From Catenuloplanes niger (GTDB lineage Bacteria; Actinomycetota; Actinomycetes; Mycobacteriales; Micromonosporaceae), in assembly GCF_031458255.1 (NCBI RefSeq), contig NZ_JAVDYC010000001.1, positions 2,799,001 through 2,863,000 on the forward strand: 64,000 bases of DNA, in the 5' to 3' direction. The notes under the pieces are model-generated. The model saw nothing but the letters and a program-made list of their open reading frames with translations, searched no databases and was not told the origin of the DNA. The first letter of the stretch is position 1. Each line of letters starts with the position of its first letter. Below, one piece after another: positions 1 through 8,789 of this stretch. The translations under genes were made by a program, and so were the position numbers.

Positions 1-906
1 CTGCGCAGCGGCTGGAGCAGCCGGAACCTGCTGGAGTTGTTCATAGCCAACGGCTGCACGCCGATCCGGGACGCCAAGGGCCGCGCCACCACGTTCGCGC
101 TGACCGACCGCGGCGCCGTCTACTACGTCAAGCACCGGGAGCCGGACGCCGGCCACGTCGTCTCCGTGCTGCGCAACATGGGCACCACGAAGCAGAACAG
201 CGCGATGCTCGCCGGGTGGGGCATCGAGTTCTCCTACCCGAAGCCGGTCTTCCTGATCGAGTTCCTGATCCGCACGTTCAGCACGCCGGACGACGACGCG
301 CTGGTGCTGGACTTCTTCGCCGGTTCCGCCACCACCGCGCACGCGGTCTTCCGGGCGAACGCGGCCGACGGCGGCAACCGCCGGTTCGTCCTGGTGCAGT
401 TCCCCGAGCCGTTCCCCGGCACCGCGTTCGGCACCATCGCGGACCTGGCCCGGGAGCGCATCCGCCGCTCCGGCGCGGAGGTCGCGGCCGCGCGGCACCA
501 CGGGCGCTGGCTGCGGGACGTCGGCTTCCGCAGCCTGCGCGTCGACGCGCCGAGTCTGCGTGACACGCCCCCGGGGGTGCGGCAGGAGGACCTGGCGGCG
601 TACGCCGACCGCGCGGTCCCCGGCCGTACCGACGAGGATCTGCTCTTCGACGTGCTGCTCCGCTTCGGCGTGGACCCGGCCGCGCGCATCGTCCGGGGCC
701 GGATCGCCGGGCACGACGTGTTCGCGGCCGGTGATCTGCTGGCCTGTCTCTCCACCGTGCCGCCGTACACGCCGGAGTTGTTCGTCGAGGCGGCTCGCCG
801 GCGGCCGGCCCGGATGGTGTTGCGCGACGCCGGGTTCGCCGGTGACGAGCTGCGGATCAACGCGGAGCGGCTGCTCGGCCCCGGCATCGACCTGCGGGTG
901 CTCTGA
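1..906 (+). CDS. Type III restriction-modification methyltransferase (Mod), C-terminal part
   Basis: The reading frame is open to the first base, so the gene begins upstream of the window. The visible part has an SAM-binding motif I of the type III Mod form (LDFFAGSATTAHAV, near bases 301-350), followed by the usual DGGNRRFVLVQFPEP stretch. In this beta-class adenine methyltransferase family the DPPY catalytic motif precedes motif I, so it should lie outside the window. The C-terminus (GPGIDLRVL) is typical of Mod. The stop codon overlaps the start of the following helicase gene by one base, which suggests translational coupling. Mod modifies the recognition site and specifies the target for the Mod-Res complex. 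Confidence 0.88.
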   Translation: MRSGWSSRNLLELFIANGCTPIRDAKGRATTFALTDRGAVYYVKHREPDAGHVVSVLRNMGTTKQNSAMLAGWGIEFSYPKPVFLIEFLIRTFSTPDDDALVLDFFAGSATTAHAVFRANAADGGNRRFVLVQFPEPFPGTAFGTIADLARERIRRSGAEVAAARHHGRWLRDVGFRSLRVDAPSLRDTPPGVRQEDLAAYADRAVPGRTDEDLLFDVLLRFGVDPAARIVRGRIAGHDVFAAGDLLACLSTVPPYTPELFVEAARRRPARMVLRDAGFAGDELRINAERLLGPGIDLRVL

Positions 907-2696
907 TGCGCCTGCGGTACGCGGTGCAGCCGCACCAGACCGAGCCGGTGGACGCGATCGTGGCCGCGTTCGCCGGTCAGCCGCACCTGTCCGGCCCGGC
1001 CAACGCGCCGCTGCGGATCGGCGCGGACCGGTTGCTGGCGAACGTGCGCGCGGTCCAGGCGGAACGCGGCCTGCCCGCCTCCGCGACGCTGGTCCCGAGC
1101 GCGGGCTGCCCGGTCAACCTCGACGTGGAGATGGAGACCGGGACCGGCAAGACCTACGCCTACATCAAGACCATCTTCGAGCTGCACCGGGCGTACGGCT
1201 GGGGCAGGTTCGTCGTGGTCGTCCCCGGCCTGGCGATCCGCGAGGGCGTCGACCGCGCGTTCGCGCAGACCGCCGAGCACTTCATGGCCGCGTACGGCAG
1301 GAAGGCCCGGTTCTTCGTCTACCGCTCCCGGCACCTGCACCGGCTGGAGAGCTTCGCGTCCGGCCCCGGCATCAACGTCATGATCATAAACATGCAGTCG
1401 TTCACCGGGGCCGAGCGACGCCGGATCCACACCGAGCGCGACGACTTCCAGTCCCGGCGCCCGATCGACGTGCTGGCCGGCACCCGCCCGATCCTGGTCC
1501 TGGACGAGCCGCAGCGGATGGAGGGCGGCCGCACGCTGGACGCGCTCGCCTCGTTCCGCCCGATCGCGATCCTGCGCTGGTCCGCCACCCACCGCGTCGT
1601 GCGCAACCTGGTGCACCGGCTCGACGCGCCCGACGCGCACCGGCGCGGGCTGGTCAAGCGCATCGCGGTGCACGGCGTGACCGCGCCCGGCCGGAGCGAG
1701 ACGCAGCTGCGGCGGATCCAGATCCGGGAGGCGGTCCGCGCGCACCTGGAACGGGAGGAGCGGCTCCGGCCGTACCGGGTGAAGGTGCTGTCGCTGTTCT
1801 TCATCGACGCGGTGGCGCGCTATCGCGACTACGCGCGCCCGGACGGCAAGGGCGACTACGCGCGCGTCTTCGAGGACGAGTACCGCCGGGCCGGCGGCGC
1901 CGGCGCGCCCGAGGCCGTGCACCGTGGCTACTTCTCCGTCGACCGCCGGACCGGGCGGCTCACCGACCCGGCCGCGCCGGACGACGAGGACGCGATCGAC
2001 CTGATCCTGCGCGACCGCGAGCGGCTGCTCTCGCCGGACGAGCCGGTGCGCTTCCTGTTCTCGCACTCCGCGCTGCGCGAGGGCTGGGACAACCCGAACG
2101 TCTTCGTGATCTGCCTGCTCAAGCGCGGCGACAGCACGATCTCCCGCCGCCAGGAGGTCGGCCGCGGCCTGCGCCTCGCGGTCGGCCCGGACGGCGAACG
2201 GCTCACCGACCCCGCACTCAACGAGCTGCTCGTGATCACCCCGGAGACCTACCGCGACTTCGTGGCCGGGTTGCAACGCGAGTTCCCCCGCCCGCCCGCG
2301 GTCCGCGACGCGCGCCGCGACCGGCCCGGCCCGGTGCCGCAGCCGGAGCCGACCCGCCTGATCACGCTCGACTCGGCCGCGCTCGTCACCGCCTGCGTCG
2401 CCGCGCTCGACGCCCACCTGCCGGCCGTCCCGGCCCGCCGCACCGTCACCACCGCGGCCGGCACCCGCGACGGCGCCGTGGAACCCGCCCCGGCCGGCGC
2501 CCACGACCTGCTCGGCGACCTGCTCGGCGACCTGGCCGGCGCGACCGGCCTCACCCGCCGCACGCTCGCCGCCGTCCTCACCGCGATCACCCCGGCCGCG
2601 TTCGCCGGCTTCGCGCACGACCCCCGCGCCTTCCTCGCCGAGGCCGCCCGCATCATCACCACGCAACGCCGGCTCGCCGAGCGCGCGCACCGGTGA
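906..2696 (+). CDS. Type III restriction enzyme Res subunit, apparently lacking the nuclease domain
   Basis: This is a 596-residue superfamily 2 helicase/translocase. It has a Q-tip (QPHQTEPVDAI), Walker A METGTGKT (residues 76-83), Walker B DEPQ (200-203), motif III SATH (227-230), motif V REGWDNPNVF (391-400) and motif VI RRQEVGRGLR (414-423). The DEPQ box is diagnostic for type III Res. Family members are usually about 900-1000 residues and end in a PD-(D/E)xK endonuclease domain. This protein stops about 170 residues after motif VI, at the point where the family continues towards the nuclease, and no nuclease-like frame follows because the next gene begins 85 bases later. The ATPase motifs look intact, so it may be a cleavage-dead remnant or work with a separate nuclease. 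Confidence 0.87.
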   Translation: MRLRYAVQPHQTEPVDAIVAAFAGQPHLSGPANAPLRIGADRLLANVRAVQAERGLPASATLVPSAGCPVNLDVEMETGTGKTYAYIKTIFELHRAYGWGRFVVVVPGLAIREGVDRAFAQTAEHFMAAYGRKARFFVYRSRHLHRLESFASGPGINVMIINMQSFTGAERRRIHTERDDFQSRRPIDVLAGTRPILVLDEPQRMEGGRTLDALASFRPIAILRWSATHRVVRNLVHRLDAPDAHRRGLVKRIAVHGVTAPGRSETQLRRIQIREAVRAHLEREERLRPYRVKVLSLFFIDAVARYRDYARPDGKGDYARVFEDEYRRAGGAGAPEAVHRGYFSVDRRTGRLTDPAAPDDEDAIDLILRDRERLLSPDEPVRFLFSHSALREGWDNPNVFVICLLKRGDSTISRRQEVGRGLRLAVGPDGERLTDPALNELLVITPETYRDFVAGLQREFPRPPAVRDARRDRPGPVPQPEPTRLITLDSAALVTACVAALDAHLPAVPARRTVTTAAGTRDGAVEPAPAGAHDLLGDLLGDLAGATGLTRRTLAAVLTAITPAAFAGFAHDPRAFLAEAARIITTQRRLAERAHR

Positions 2697-2780
2697 GCGC
2701 CACGCCCCTCGACTTTGGTCTACGGGGAGATCGACCAATGCCGGTCGCGCCGGTACGGCGGGGCGCGCCAGGCTGAGGCC

Positions 2781-3482
2781 GTGCAGAAGGTGAAACGGTC
2801 GTTCTGGGATCTCGCGCTGGTCTGTGCCGGCTTCCCCGCGCTCGGGGCCGGCCTCGGCCTGCTGATCCACCGGTTCTGGGACTGGCTGGTCGGCCTCGAC
2901 TGGTTTCCGGTGCACGGCCTGGTCCGCTGGGTCGGCGGCTGGCCGGAGCCGTGGGCGCTGATCGGCTTCACCGGTGGTGGGCTGGCGCTCGGCCTGGCGC
3001 TGACCGCGTCCGCGTTCTGGGGTTACACCGTGATCGGCGTGGACGGCGACGAGCTGGTGGTGCGGCGCGGCGACCGGACCGAGCGGGCCCGGCGCGCCGC
3101 GATCGGCACCGTCTGGGCCGACGAGTCCGGCGGCCTGACCAGCAAGGACCTGGTGGTGCTGGGCCGGGACGGCATCGAGCTGTGGCGGGTCCGCGGTGAT
3201 CTCCCACCACGCGGCAACATCCGGGCGGTGCTGGCCGAGCACGGCATCCGCTGGCACGACGGTGGTGATCCGCACGCGTCGTCGTACCGCCGCTGGGTCG
3301 AGGGTCTTCCCGAGGACGACGCCCCGGACGGCCTGCCCCGCGGCGCGAACGCGCTGTTCTTCGCCCGGCAGCGCGCGCTCGACCGGGACGACCACGAGGA
3401 GGCGGACGCGATCCGGCGGGAGCTGGCCCGGCTCGGGATCTCGTTGCGGGACGAGAGGAAACGCCAGCACTGGAGGCGGTAG
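2781..3482 (+). CDS. YqeB family membrane protein
   Basis: This 233-residue protein has two hydrophobic segments near the N-terminus (about residues 10-35 and 55-85), a soluble middle part, and a C-terminal region with GDP..SYRRWVEGLP and a final ALDRDDHEEADAIRRELARLGISLRD..RQHWRR. This architecture and the closing motif match Bacillus subtilis YqeB. The C-terminal helix pair resembles the tail of cysteinyl-tRNA synthetase (KDxxxADxIRxxLxxLGI), but no catalytic domain is present. The function is unknown. A GTG at 2781 is preferred because an upstream extension would add an unconserved Arg-rich stretch; GTG at 2790 is an alternative. It is followed closely by an exporter gene. Confidence 0.85.
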   Translation: MQKVKRSFWDLALVCAGFPALGAGLGLLIHRFWDWLVGLDWFPVHGLVRWVGGWPEPWALIGFTGGGLALGLALTASAFWGYTVIGVDGDELVVRRGDRTERARRAAIGTVWADESGGLTSKDLVVLGRDGIELWRVRGDLPPRGNIRAVLAEHGIRWHDGGDPHASSYRRWVEGLPEDDAPDGLPRGANALFFARQRALDRDDHEEADAIRRELARLGISLRDERKRQHWRR

Positions 3483-3493
3483 CTTGATCCGCG

Positions 3494-4957
3494 ATGAACT
3501 CGGATGTCCGACTCGGCCGCCCCGCGGGCCGCTGGGTCCTGCTCGCCACCGTGCTCGGCTCCGGCCTGGCCTCGATCGACGCGACGGTCGTCAACATCGC
3601 GCTGCCCCGGCTCGGCGAGGAGCTGGACGCCGGGGCCGCCGCGCTGCAGTGGACCGTGAACGGATACACGCTGAGCCTGGCCGCGCTGATCCTGCTCGGC
3701 GGCTCGCTCGGCGACCGCTACGGCCGGCGCACGGTCTTCGTGCTCGGCGTCGCCTGGTTCGCGCTCGCGTCGCTGCTCTGCGGCCTCGCGCCGAACGTGG
3801 AGACACTGATCGCCGCGCGCGTGCTGCAGGGCATCGGCGGCGCACTGCTCACGCCGGGCTCGCTGGCCATCCTGGAGGCCGTGTTCGTCCGGGAGGACCG
3901 CGCGAAGGCGATCGGCGCCTGGTCCGGGCTCGGCGGCGTGGCCGGCGCGATCGGCCCGTTCCTCGGCGGCTGGCTGGTCGAGGCCGCGAGCTGGCGCTGG
4001 GTCTTCCTGATCAACGTGCCGCTCGCGGTGCTGGTGATCGGCGTCGCGCTGCGGCACGTGCCGGAGACCCGGGACGCGGACGCGCCACGCGGCCTGGACC
4101 TGACCGGCGCGGTGGTCGGCGCGGCCGGGCTCGGCGGGCTCACCTACGGCTTCACCGCCTGGCCCACGCTCGGCGGCGGTGACCCGGTCGTGCTCGGCAC
4201 GCTCGCGCTCGGCGTAGCCGGCCTGGTCGCGTTCGTCGTGGTCGAGCGCGTGTCGCCGCACCCGATGCTGCCGCTGACCGTGTTCTCCTCGCGCGCGTTC
4301 TCGGCGACGAACCTGTCGACGTTCGCGGTCTACGCGGCGAACGGTGGCGTGTTCCTGCTCGTGGTGCTGAACCTCCAGGTGGTGACCGGGTTCAGCCCGC
4401 TCGCCGCGGGCATGGCGCTGCTGCCGGTGACCGCGCTGATGCTGGTGCTGTCATCCCGGGCCGGCGCGCTCGCCGAACGGATCGGCCCGCGCCTGCCGAT
4501 GACGCTCGGCCCGCTGATCTGCGCGGTCGCGCTGGTGCTGTTCGCCCGGATCGGCCCGGACTCCGGCTACGTGCGCGACGTGCTGCCGCCGGTGCTGGTG
4601 CTCGGCCTCGGCCTGTCCGCGACCGTGGCGCCGCTGACCGCGACCGCGCTCGGCTCGGTCGACTCCCGGTACGCGGGCGTGGCCAGCGGCGTGAACAACG
4701 CGGTGGCCCGCGCGGCCGGGCTGCTGTCCGTGGCCGTGCTGCCGCTCGCGGCCGGGATCGGCACCGGCAGCCTGACCGACCCGGCCGCGCTCGCGCCCAC
4801 GTACCGGTCCTCGATGTGGATCTGCGCGGGCCTGATGGTCGCCGGAGCGCTGATCGCGCTGTTCGGCGTGCCGGGCCGCACCCGGGCCGCGGACACGCCG
4901 GTGCGGACCCACTGCGCGGTGGCGGACACTCCGCTGCACCCGTCCGAGCGCCTCTGA
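3494..4957 (+). CDS. MFS drug exporter, DHA2 (EmrB/QacA) family
   Basis: This 487-residue integral membrane protein has the 14-helix DHA2 layout. Helix 1 carries the LASIDATVVNIALPRL motif, followed by LGGSLGDRYGRR (motif A) after helix 2 and a GIGGALLTPGSLAIL helix-5 signature (motif C-like). Family members use the proton gradient to export lipophilic drugs or cell-made metabolites. It starts 11 bases after the YqeB-like gene and is co-directional with the following methyltransferase. No TetR or MarR regulator sits next to it, so the substrate cannot be guessed. The C-terminal tail (about 25 residues) is hydrophilic. Confidence 0.9.
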   Translation: MNSDVRLGRPAGRWVLLATVLGSGLASIDATVVNIALPRLGEELDAGAAALQWTVNGYTLSLAALILLGGSLGDRYGRRTVFVLGVAWFALASLLCGLAPNVETLIAARVLQGIGGALLTPGSLAILEAVFVREDRAKAIGAWSGLGGVAGAIGPFLGGWLVEAASWRWVFLINVPLAVLVIGVALRHVPETRDADAPRGLDLTGAVVGAAGLGGLTYGFTAWPTLGGGDPVVLGTLALGVAGLVAFVVVERVSPHPMLPLTVFSSRAFSATNLSTFAVYAANGGVFLLVVLNLQVVTGFSPLAAGMALLPVTALMLVLSSRAGALAERIGPRLPMTLGPLICAVALVLFARIGPDSGYVRDVLPPVLVLGLGLSATVAPLTATALGSVDSRYAGVASGVNNAVARAAGLLSVAVLPLAAGIGTGSLTDPAALAPTYRSSMWICAGLMVAGALIALFGVPGRTRAADTPVRTHCAVADTPLHPSERL

Positions 4958-4991
4958 CAGGCTGGTGCGACCACGCACCCAAGGAGTCCTC

Positions 4992-5576
4992 ATGGCCAAC
5001 GCCCTCTTCCTGCGCGAGTTCTTCCGCTCGCCCGCGCGCACCGGGGCGATCGCACCCAGCTCGCGCCGGCTCGGCACCGCGGTCACCGCGCCGATCCCGG
5101 AGAACGGCGACCCGGTCGTGGTCGAGCTGGGCCCGGGCACCGGCGCGTTCACCTCGGTCATCCAGGAGCGGCTGGCCGGCCGCGGCCGGCACCTCGCGGT
5201 CGAGCTGAACCCGGCGCTCGCCACGCACATCGCGGAGCGGCACCCGGCCGTCGAGGTGATCAACGACAACGCGGCGGACCTGCCCCGGCTGCTGGCCGAG
5301 CGCGGCGTCGAGCGGGCCGACGTGGTGATCAGCGGCCTGCCGTGGGCGTCGTTCCCGCTGTCCGCGCAGCGGTCGATCCTCGACGCGGTGTGCGCGACGC
5401 TCAGCCCGGGCGGCGCGTTCACCACGTTCGCGTACACGATGGCGGCCCGGACGCCGGCCGCGCGCCGCTTCCGCCGCATGCTGGAGGACGCGTTCGAGGA
5501 GGTCGTGCTGGGCCGCACGGTCACCGCCAACCTGCCGCCCGCGTTCGTCTACTACGCGCGGCGCGCCCGCCGCTGA
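4992..5576 (+). CDS. Class I SAM methyltransferase, PmtA-like (phospholipid N-methyltransferase family)
   Basis: The ATG at 4992 is chosen because AAGGAG (4981-4986) lies just upstream. The 194-residue protein begins FLREFFRSPARTGAIAPSSRRL, typical of the COG3963 family (rRNA dimethylase-like phospholipid N-methyltransferases). Motif I is ELGPGTG (residues 45-51) and an acidic ribose-binding region is AVELNP. The SGLPWASFPLSAQ segment corresponds to the family's post-IV motif. Known relatives methylate phosphatidylethanolamine, but many actinobacterial members have no proven substrate, so the lipid role is an inference. It lies 34 bases after an exporter gene and is followed by a strong palindrome. 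Confidence 0.8.
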   Translation: MANALFLREFFRSPARTGAIAPSSRRLGTAVTAPIPENGDPVVVELGPGTGAFTSVIQERLAGRGRHLAVELNPALATHIAERHPAVEVINDNAADLPRLLAERGVERADVVISGLPWASFPLSAQRSILDAVCATLSPGGAFTTFAYTMAARTPAARRFRRMLEDAFEEVVLGRTVTANLPPAFVYYARRARR

Positions 5577-5582
5577 GAAAGC

Positions 5583-5602
5583 CTCAGGAACGCGTTCCTG
5601 AG
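5583..5602. terminator. Perfect 20-bp palindrome CTCAGGAACGCGTTCCTGAG
   Basis: The 20-bp sequence is a perfect inverted repeat that begins six bases after the methyltransferase stop codon and about 110 bases upstream of the sigma factor gene. There is no T-run after it, so it may act as a terminator hairpin or as an operator for the sigma gene. The sequence does not decide between the two. Confidence 0.5.
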
Positions 5603-5712
5603 CGGTCCCCCACCGCTACAACCGAATAGCAACCGTTCGCAACCGGTTCCGCACCCGTGCGATTCGAGAGTTCTCCCTGGCCAGCGAGCCACGACTTCCA
5701 GGGGGAACGCAG

Positions 5713-6585
5713 ATGAGCAGCACCACGACGATCGCGCCCGCACCGATGAGCGACCGGGACCGCGAGGACCTGATCCGCGCGAACATGGCTCTGGTCGGTC
5801 ACCTGGTGCGGGAGATGCTCGGCCGGGTCCCGGCGCACGTCAACCGCGACGACCTGACCTCGGCCGGCCTGGCCGCGCTGGTCACCGCCGCGCGCGGCTT
5901 CGACCCGGAGCGGGGCATCCCGTTCCACCGGTTCGCGGCCACCCGGATCCGCGGCGCGCTGCTGGACGAGCTGCGCGGGCTGGACTGGGCCTCGCGCTCG
6001 GTCCGGCACCGCGCCCGGCAGACCGACGTCGCCCGGCAGGCGCTGACCGCGATGCTGGGCCGCACGCCCACCGCGTACGAGCTGGCCGAGCACCTCGGCA
6101 TCGCGGTCTCGGAGATCACCTCGGTCGAGGACGACGTGCAGCGCGCGGTGGTGCTCTCGCTGCAGGGCTTCACCACCGGCAGCGCCGAGGACATGGTCAC
6201 CGAGCCGACCATGGGCCCGGAGGAGATGCTGGTGCACCGCGAGAAGATCGGCTACCTGCACCACGCGGTCGAGGCACTGCCCGAGCGCCTGCGCGTGGTG
6301 ATCACCCGGTACTTCCTGCACGACGAGCCGATGGCCGTGATCGCGGCCGAGCTGGGCGTCACCGAATCCCGCATCTCCCAGCTGCGCGCCGAGGCGCTGG
6401 TGCTGCTCCGGGACGGCCTGAACAGCCACCTCGACCCGGACCAGGTGAAGAACAACGGCCGCCCGGACGGCTGCGTGGCCCGCCGCCGCGCCGGCTACTT
6501 CGCGCAGATCGCCGGCAAGGGCACGCTCTCCAGCCGGCTGGCCCTCACCAACCACCACGGACTGCCGGTGCAGCGAGTGGCCTGA
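5713..6585 (+). CDS. FliA/WhiG-like sigma-70 family sigma factor
   Basis: This 290-residue sigma factor has region 2 (DREDLIRANMALVGHLVREMLGRVP..NRDDLTSAGLAALVTAARGFDPERGIPFHRFAATRIRGALLDELRGLDWASRSVR). The GALLDELR.LDW.SRSVR run is the signature of the FliA/WhiG group. Region 3 follows, and then a region 4 helix-turn-helix (VIAAELGVTESRISQLRAEAL). The last 50 residues (YFAQIAGKGTLSSRL...) form an extra tail not needed for sigma function. In Micromonosporaceae such factors drive motility or sporulation genes, but no flagellar genes occur here, so its regulon is unknown. No anti-sigma gene is adjacent. Confidence 0.87.
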   Translation: MSSTTTIAPAPMSDRDREDLIRANMALVGHLVREMLGRVPAHVNRDDLTSAGLAALVTAARGFDPERGIPFHRFAATRIRGALLDELRGLDWASRSVRHRARQTDVARQALTAMLGRTPTAYELAEHLGIAVSEITSVEDDVQRAVVLSLQGFTTGSAEDMVTEPTMGPEEMLVHREKIGYLHHAVEALPERLRVVITRYFLHDEPMAVIAAELGVTESRISQLRAEALVLLRDGLNSHLDPDQVKNNGRPDGCVARRRAGYFAQIAGKGTLSSRLALTNHHGLPVQRVA

Positions 6586-6602
6586 TTCCCCGGCAGGCGA
6601 GG

Positions 6603-6621
6603 GACCCGCCCCGCGCGGGTC
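6603..6621 (+). terminator. Short GC-rich hairpin after the sigma factor gene
   Basis: GACCCGC (6603-6609) pairs with GCGGGTC (6615-6621) across a five-base loop, 17 bases past the sigma factor stop. A weak TT follows. It is a plausible but modest terminator. Confidence 0.45.
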
Positions 6622-6704
6622 TTCGCGTGCCCCGTCCGGGAATCCGACGAGCCGAGCACCCAACGTGTGTAGGGTGCAAGCAAATCGATCTCCCGGGAGC
6701 ACGC

Positions 6705-8366
6705 GTGAGCGCCTCTGCCACCACCCCCGCCTCGTCGGCCGCCGAGGGCGACTTCACCCACCGCCAGATCATGACGATCCTGGCCGGGCTGATGATGGGC
6801 ATGTTCCTGGCCGCGCTGGACCAGACCATCGTCGCCACCGCGATCCGGACCATCGCCGACGACCTGCACGGCTTCTCCGTCCAGGCGTGGGCCACGACCG
6901 CGTTCCTGATCACGTCCACGATCTCGACGCCGCTCTACGGCAAGCTCTCCGACATCTACGGCCGCCGCCGGTTCTTCCTGGCCGCGATCGGCATCTTCGT
7001 GATCGGCTCCGCGCTCTGCGGCATGGCCGGCGACATGTACCAGCTCGCCGCGTACCGCGCGGTCCAGGGCGTCGGTGCCGGCGGCCTGATGTCGCTCGCG
7101 CTGGCGATCATCGGGGACATCGTGCCGCCCCGCGAGCGCGCCAAGTACCAGGGCTACTTCCTGGCCGTCTTCGGCAGCGCCAGCGTGCTCGGCCCGGTCC
7201 TCGGCGGCCTGTTCGCCGAGGCCGACGACGTCCTCGGCATCGCCGGCTGGCGCTACATCTTCTACATCAACGTGCCGCTCGGCCTGGTCGCCATGGCCGT
7301 CGTCGCGCGCGTGCTGCACCTGCCGCACCACCGCACCGACCACCGCATCGACTGGCCCGGCGCGCTGGCCCTGGTCGTCGGCCTGGTCCCGCTGCTCACC
7401 GTCGCCGAACAGGGCCGCGACTGGGGCTGGGGCTCCGGCCGCGCGATCCTCTGCTACGTGATCGGCGCGGTCGGCCTGGTCGCGTTCGTCCTCGCCGAAC
7501 GGGCGTACAAGGACGAGGCACTGCTCCCGCCCCGGCTGTTCCGGATCCGCACCTTCGGTGTCGGCGCGGCCAGCAGCTTCGTGGTCGGCATGGCGATGTT
7601 CGGCGGGCTGATGATGGTGCCGCTCTACCTGCAGATCGTGAAGGGCTCGTCCCCGATGGTCGCCGGCCTGCAGATGATCCCGTTCGTCCTCGGCATCATG
7701 ACCGGCTCGATCGTCTTCGGTCAGATCATCTTCCGGACCGGCCGGTACCGCTTCATCCCGATCGTCGGTTCCGCGCTGATGCTGGCCGCGCTGTTCCTGT
7801 TCTCGCTGATCACCGCGGACACGCCGCTCCCGCTCACGATGGGCATCATGCTGCTGATGGGCCTCGGGCTCGGCGGCAACATGCAGCCCATCGTCACCGC
7901 GGTCCAGAACGCGGTCTCCCCGCGCGAGATCGGCACCGCCACCTCCGCCGTCACGTTCTTCCGCCAGATGGGCGGCACGCTCGGCACCGCCGTGTTCCTC
8001 TCGGTCCTCTTCGCGGCCGTCCCCGGCCGGATCCGTGACGCGTTCACCACCGCGCAGACCGACCCGGAGTTCCAGGCCGCGCTGCGCGACAACCCGGAAC
8101 AGGCACCGGCGCTGCAGGCCGGCCAGTCCGCCGAGGGCCTCGACGACACCTCGTTCATCAACACGCTCGACGACGTGATCGCCCACCCCTTCAAGGTCGG
8201 CTTCTCCGAGTCCATGAGCCTGGTCTTCCTGATCGCCGCCCTCATCATGATCGCCGGCCTCGCGGTCGTCCTCTTCCTCCCCGAACTCCCCCTCCAGAAC
8301 CGCTCCGCCGCCGCGGCCCGCGCCGCCGAGGACGCCGAGGCGAAGGCCGCCGCCGAAAACCGATAA
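6705..8366 (+). CDS. MFS exporter, DHA2 family
   Basis: The GTG at 6705 follows a GGGAG ribosome-binding site. The 553-residue protein has the 14-helix DHA2 pattern: helix 1 MGMFLAALDQTIVATAIRTI, motif A LYGKLSDIYGRRR, and a motif C-like VQGVGAGGLMSLALAIIGDI. A long periplasmic-side loop lies between the last helices (about residues 440-500, FTTAQTDPEFQAAL...), as in other actinobacterial members of this subgroup. The Ala/Glu-rich tail is cytoplasmic. Relatives are usually annotated as multidrug or siderophore/antibiotic exporters. The 3' end is followed 13 bases later by a dispersed repeat element. Confidence 0.9.
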   Translation: MSASATTPASSAAEGDFTHRQIMTILAGLMMGMFLAALDQTIVATAIRTIADDLHGFSVQAWATTAFLITSTISTPLYGKLSDIYGRRRFFLAAIGIFVIGSALCGMAGDMYQLAAYRAVQGVGAGGLMSLALAIIGDIVPPRERAKYQGYFLAVFGSASVLGPVLGGLFAEADDVLGIAGWRYIFYINVPLGLVAMAVVARVLHLPHHRTDHRIDWPGALALVVGLVPLLTVAEQGRDWGWGSGRAILCYVIGAVGLVAFVLAERAYKDEALLPPRLFRIRTFGVGAASSFVVGMAMFGGLMMVPLYLQIVKGSSPMVAGLQMIPFVLGIMTGSIVFGQIIFRTGRYRFIPIVGSALMLAALFLFSLITADTPLPLTMGIMLLMGLGLGGNMQPIVTAVQNAVSPREIGTATSAVTFFRQMGGTLGTAVFLSVLFAAVPGRIRDAFTTAQTDPEFQAALRDNPEQAPALQAGQSAEGLDDTSFINTLDDVIAHPFKVGFSESMSLVFLIAALIMIAGLAVVLFLPELPLQNRSAAAARAAEDAEAKAAAENR

Positions 8367-8379
8367 ATCCCTTTTCCTT

Positions 8380-8422
8380 TTCCCGCTTCCGGCGTGGTGC
8401 GGCCCGCATGCTCCCGCGGGCA
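8380..8422 (+). repeat. Dispersed 3' element, copy A
   Basis: Two conserved blocks, CCCGCTTCCGGCG and GCTCCCGCGGGCA, are separated by 15 bases. The element lies just downstream of the exporter stop codon on the sense strand. Similar copies occur at 12598-12641 (+), 30358-30400 (-) and 62658-62700 (-). Block 2 contains the self-complementary core CCCGCGGG. Confidence 0.75.
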
Positions 8423-8789
8423 AACCTCGCGGCGGCCTCCGCCTTCGCTCCGGACGCCGCATCGGAGCCGGTTCACCGGTGGTCACCGAAACCCCCCGGT
8501 GCCGCCGGTCCCGGCGTGCTCCGCCGGTCCCGTTCTTGGCGCCGCCGATTCCGTTTCACGCCGCCGGTCCCGGCCTGCACCGCCGGTCCCGTTCTTGGCG
8601 CCGCCGGCTCCGTGTGGCGCCGGCGGTCCCCGGCCTGCACCGCCGGTCCTGGCCCGCGCCGGAGGTCTCGTCCGTCGCCGGAGACCTCGTCCGGGCGCGT
8701 GCCAGCCCGACGACCGGCGACCCGCCCGGGAGCGGTGCGGGGTGCGGGCGGACGGGACGTACCCCCGGATCGGTTCTAGGCTCTGGGGT
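8423..8789. repeat. Intergenic region with a degenerate ~60-bp tandem repeat
   Basis: No coding region is supported in this gap between the exporter and mhuD. A 27-base segment starting at 8521 recurs exactly at 8580 (CCGCCGGTCCCGTTCTTGGC and the next 7 bases). CGGCCTGCACCGCCGGTCC at 8571-8589 recurs at 8631-8649. The region is therefore about two copies of a 59-60 bp unit with the internal motif CCGCCGGTCCC repeated several times. Base composition is extreme, with long C/G runs. Confidence 0.6.

Noticed and set aside
234-3470. A very long open frame on the minus strand opposite the type III restriction genes
   Set aside because: It is caused by the GC-rich codon pattern of the plus-strand genes. 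Its translation is low-complexity Arg/Ala/Pro/Gly without a domain, while the plus strand has intact helicase and methyltransferase motifs.
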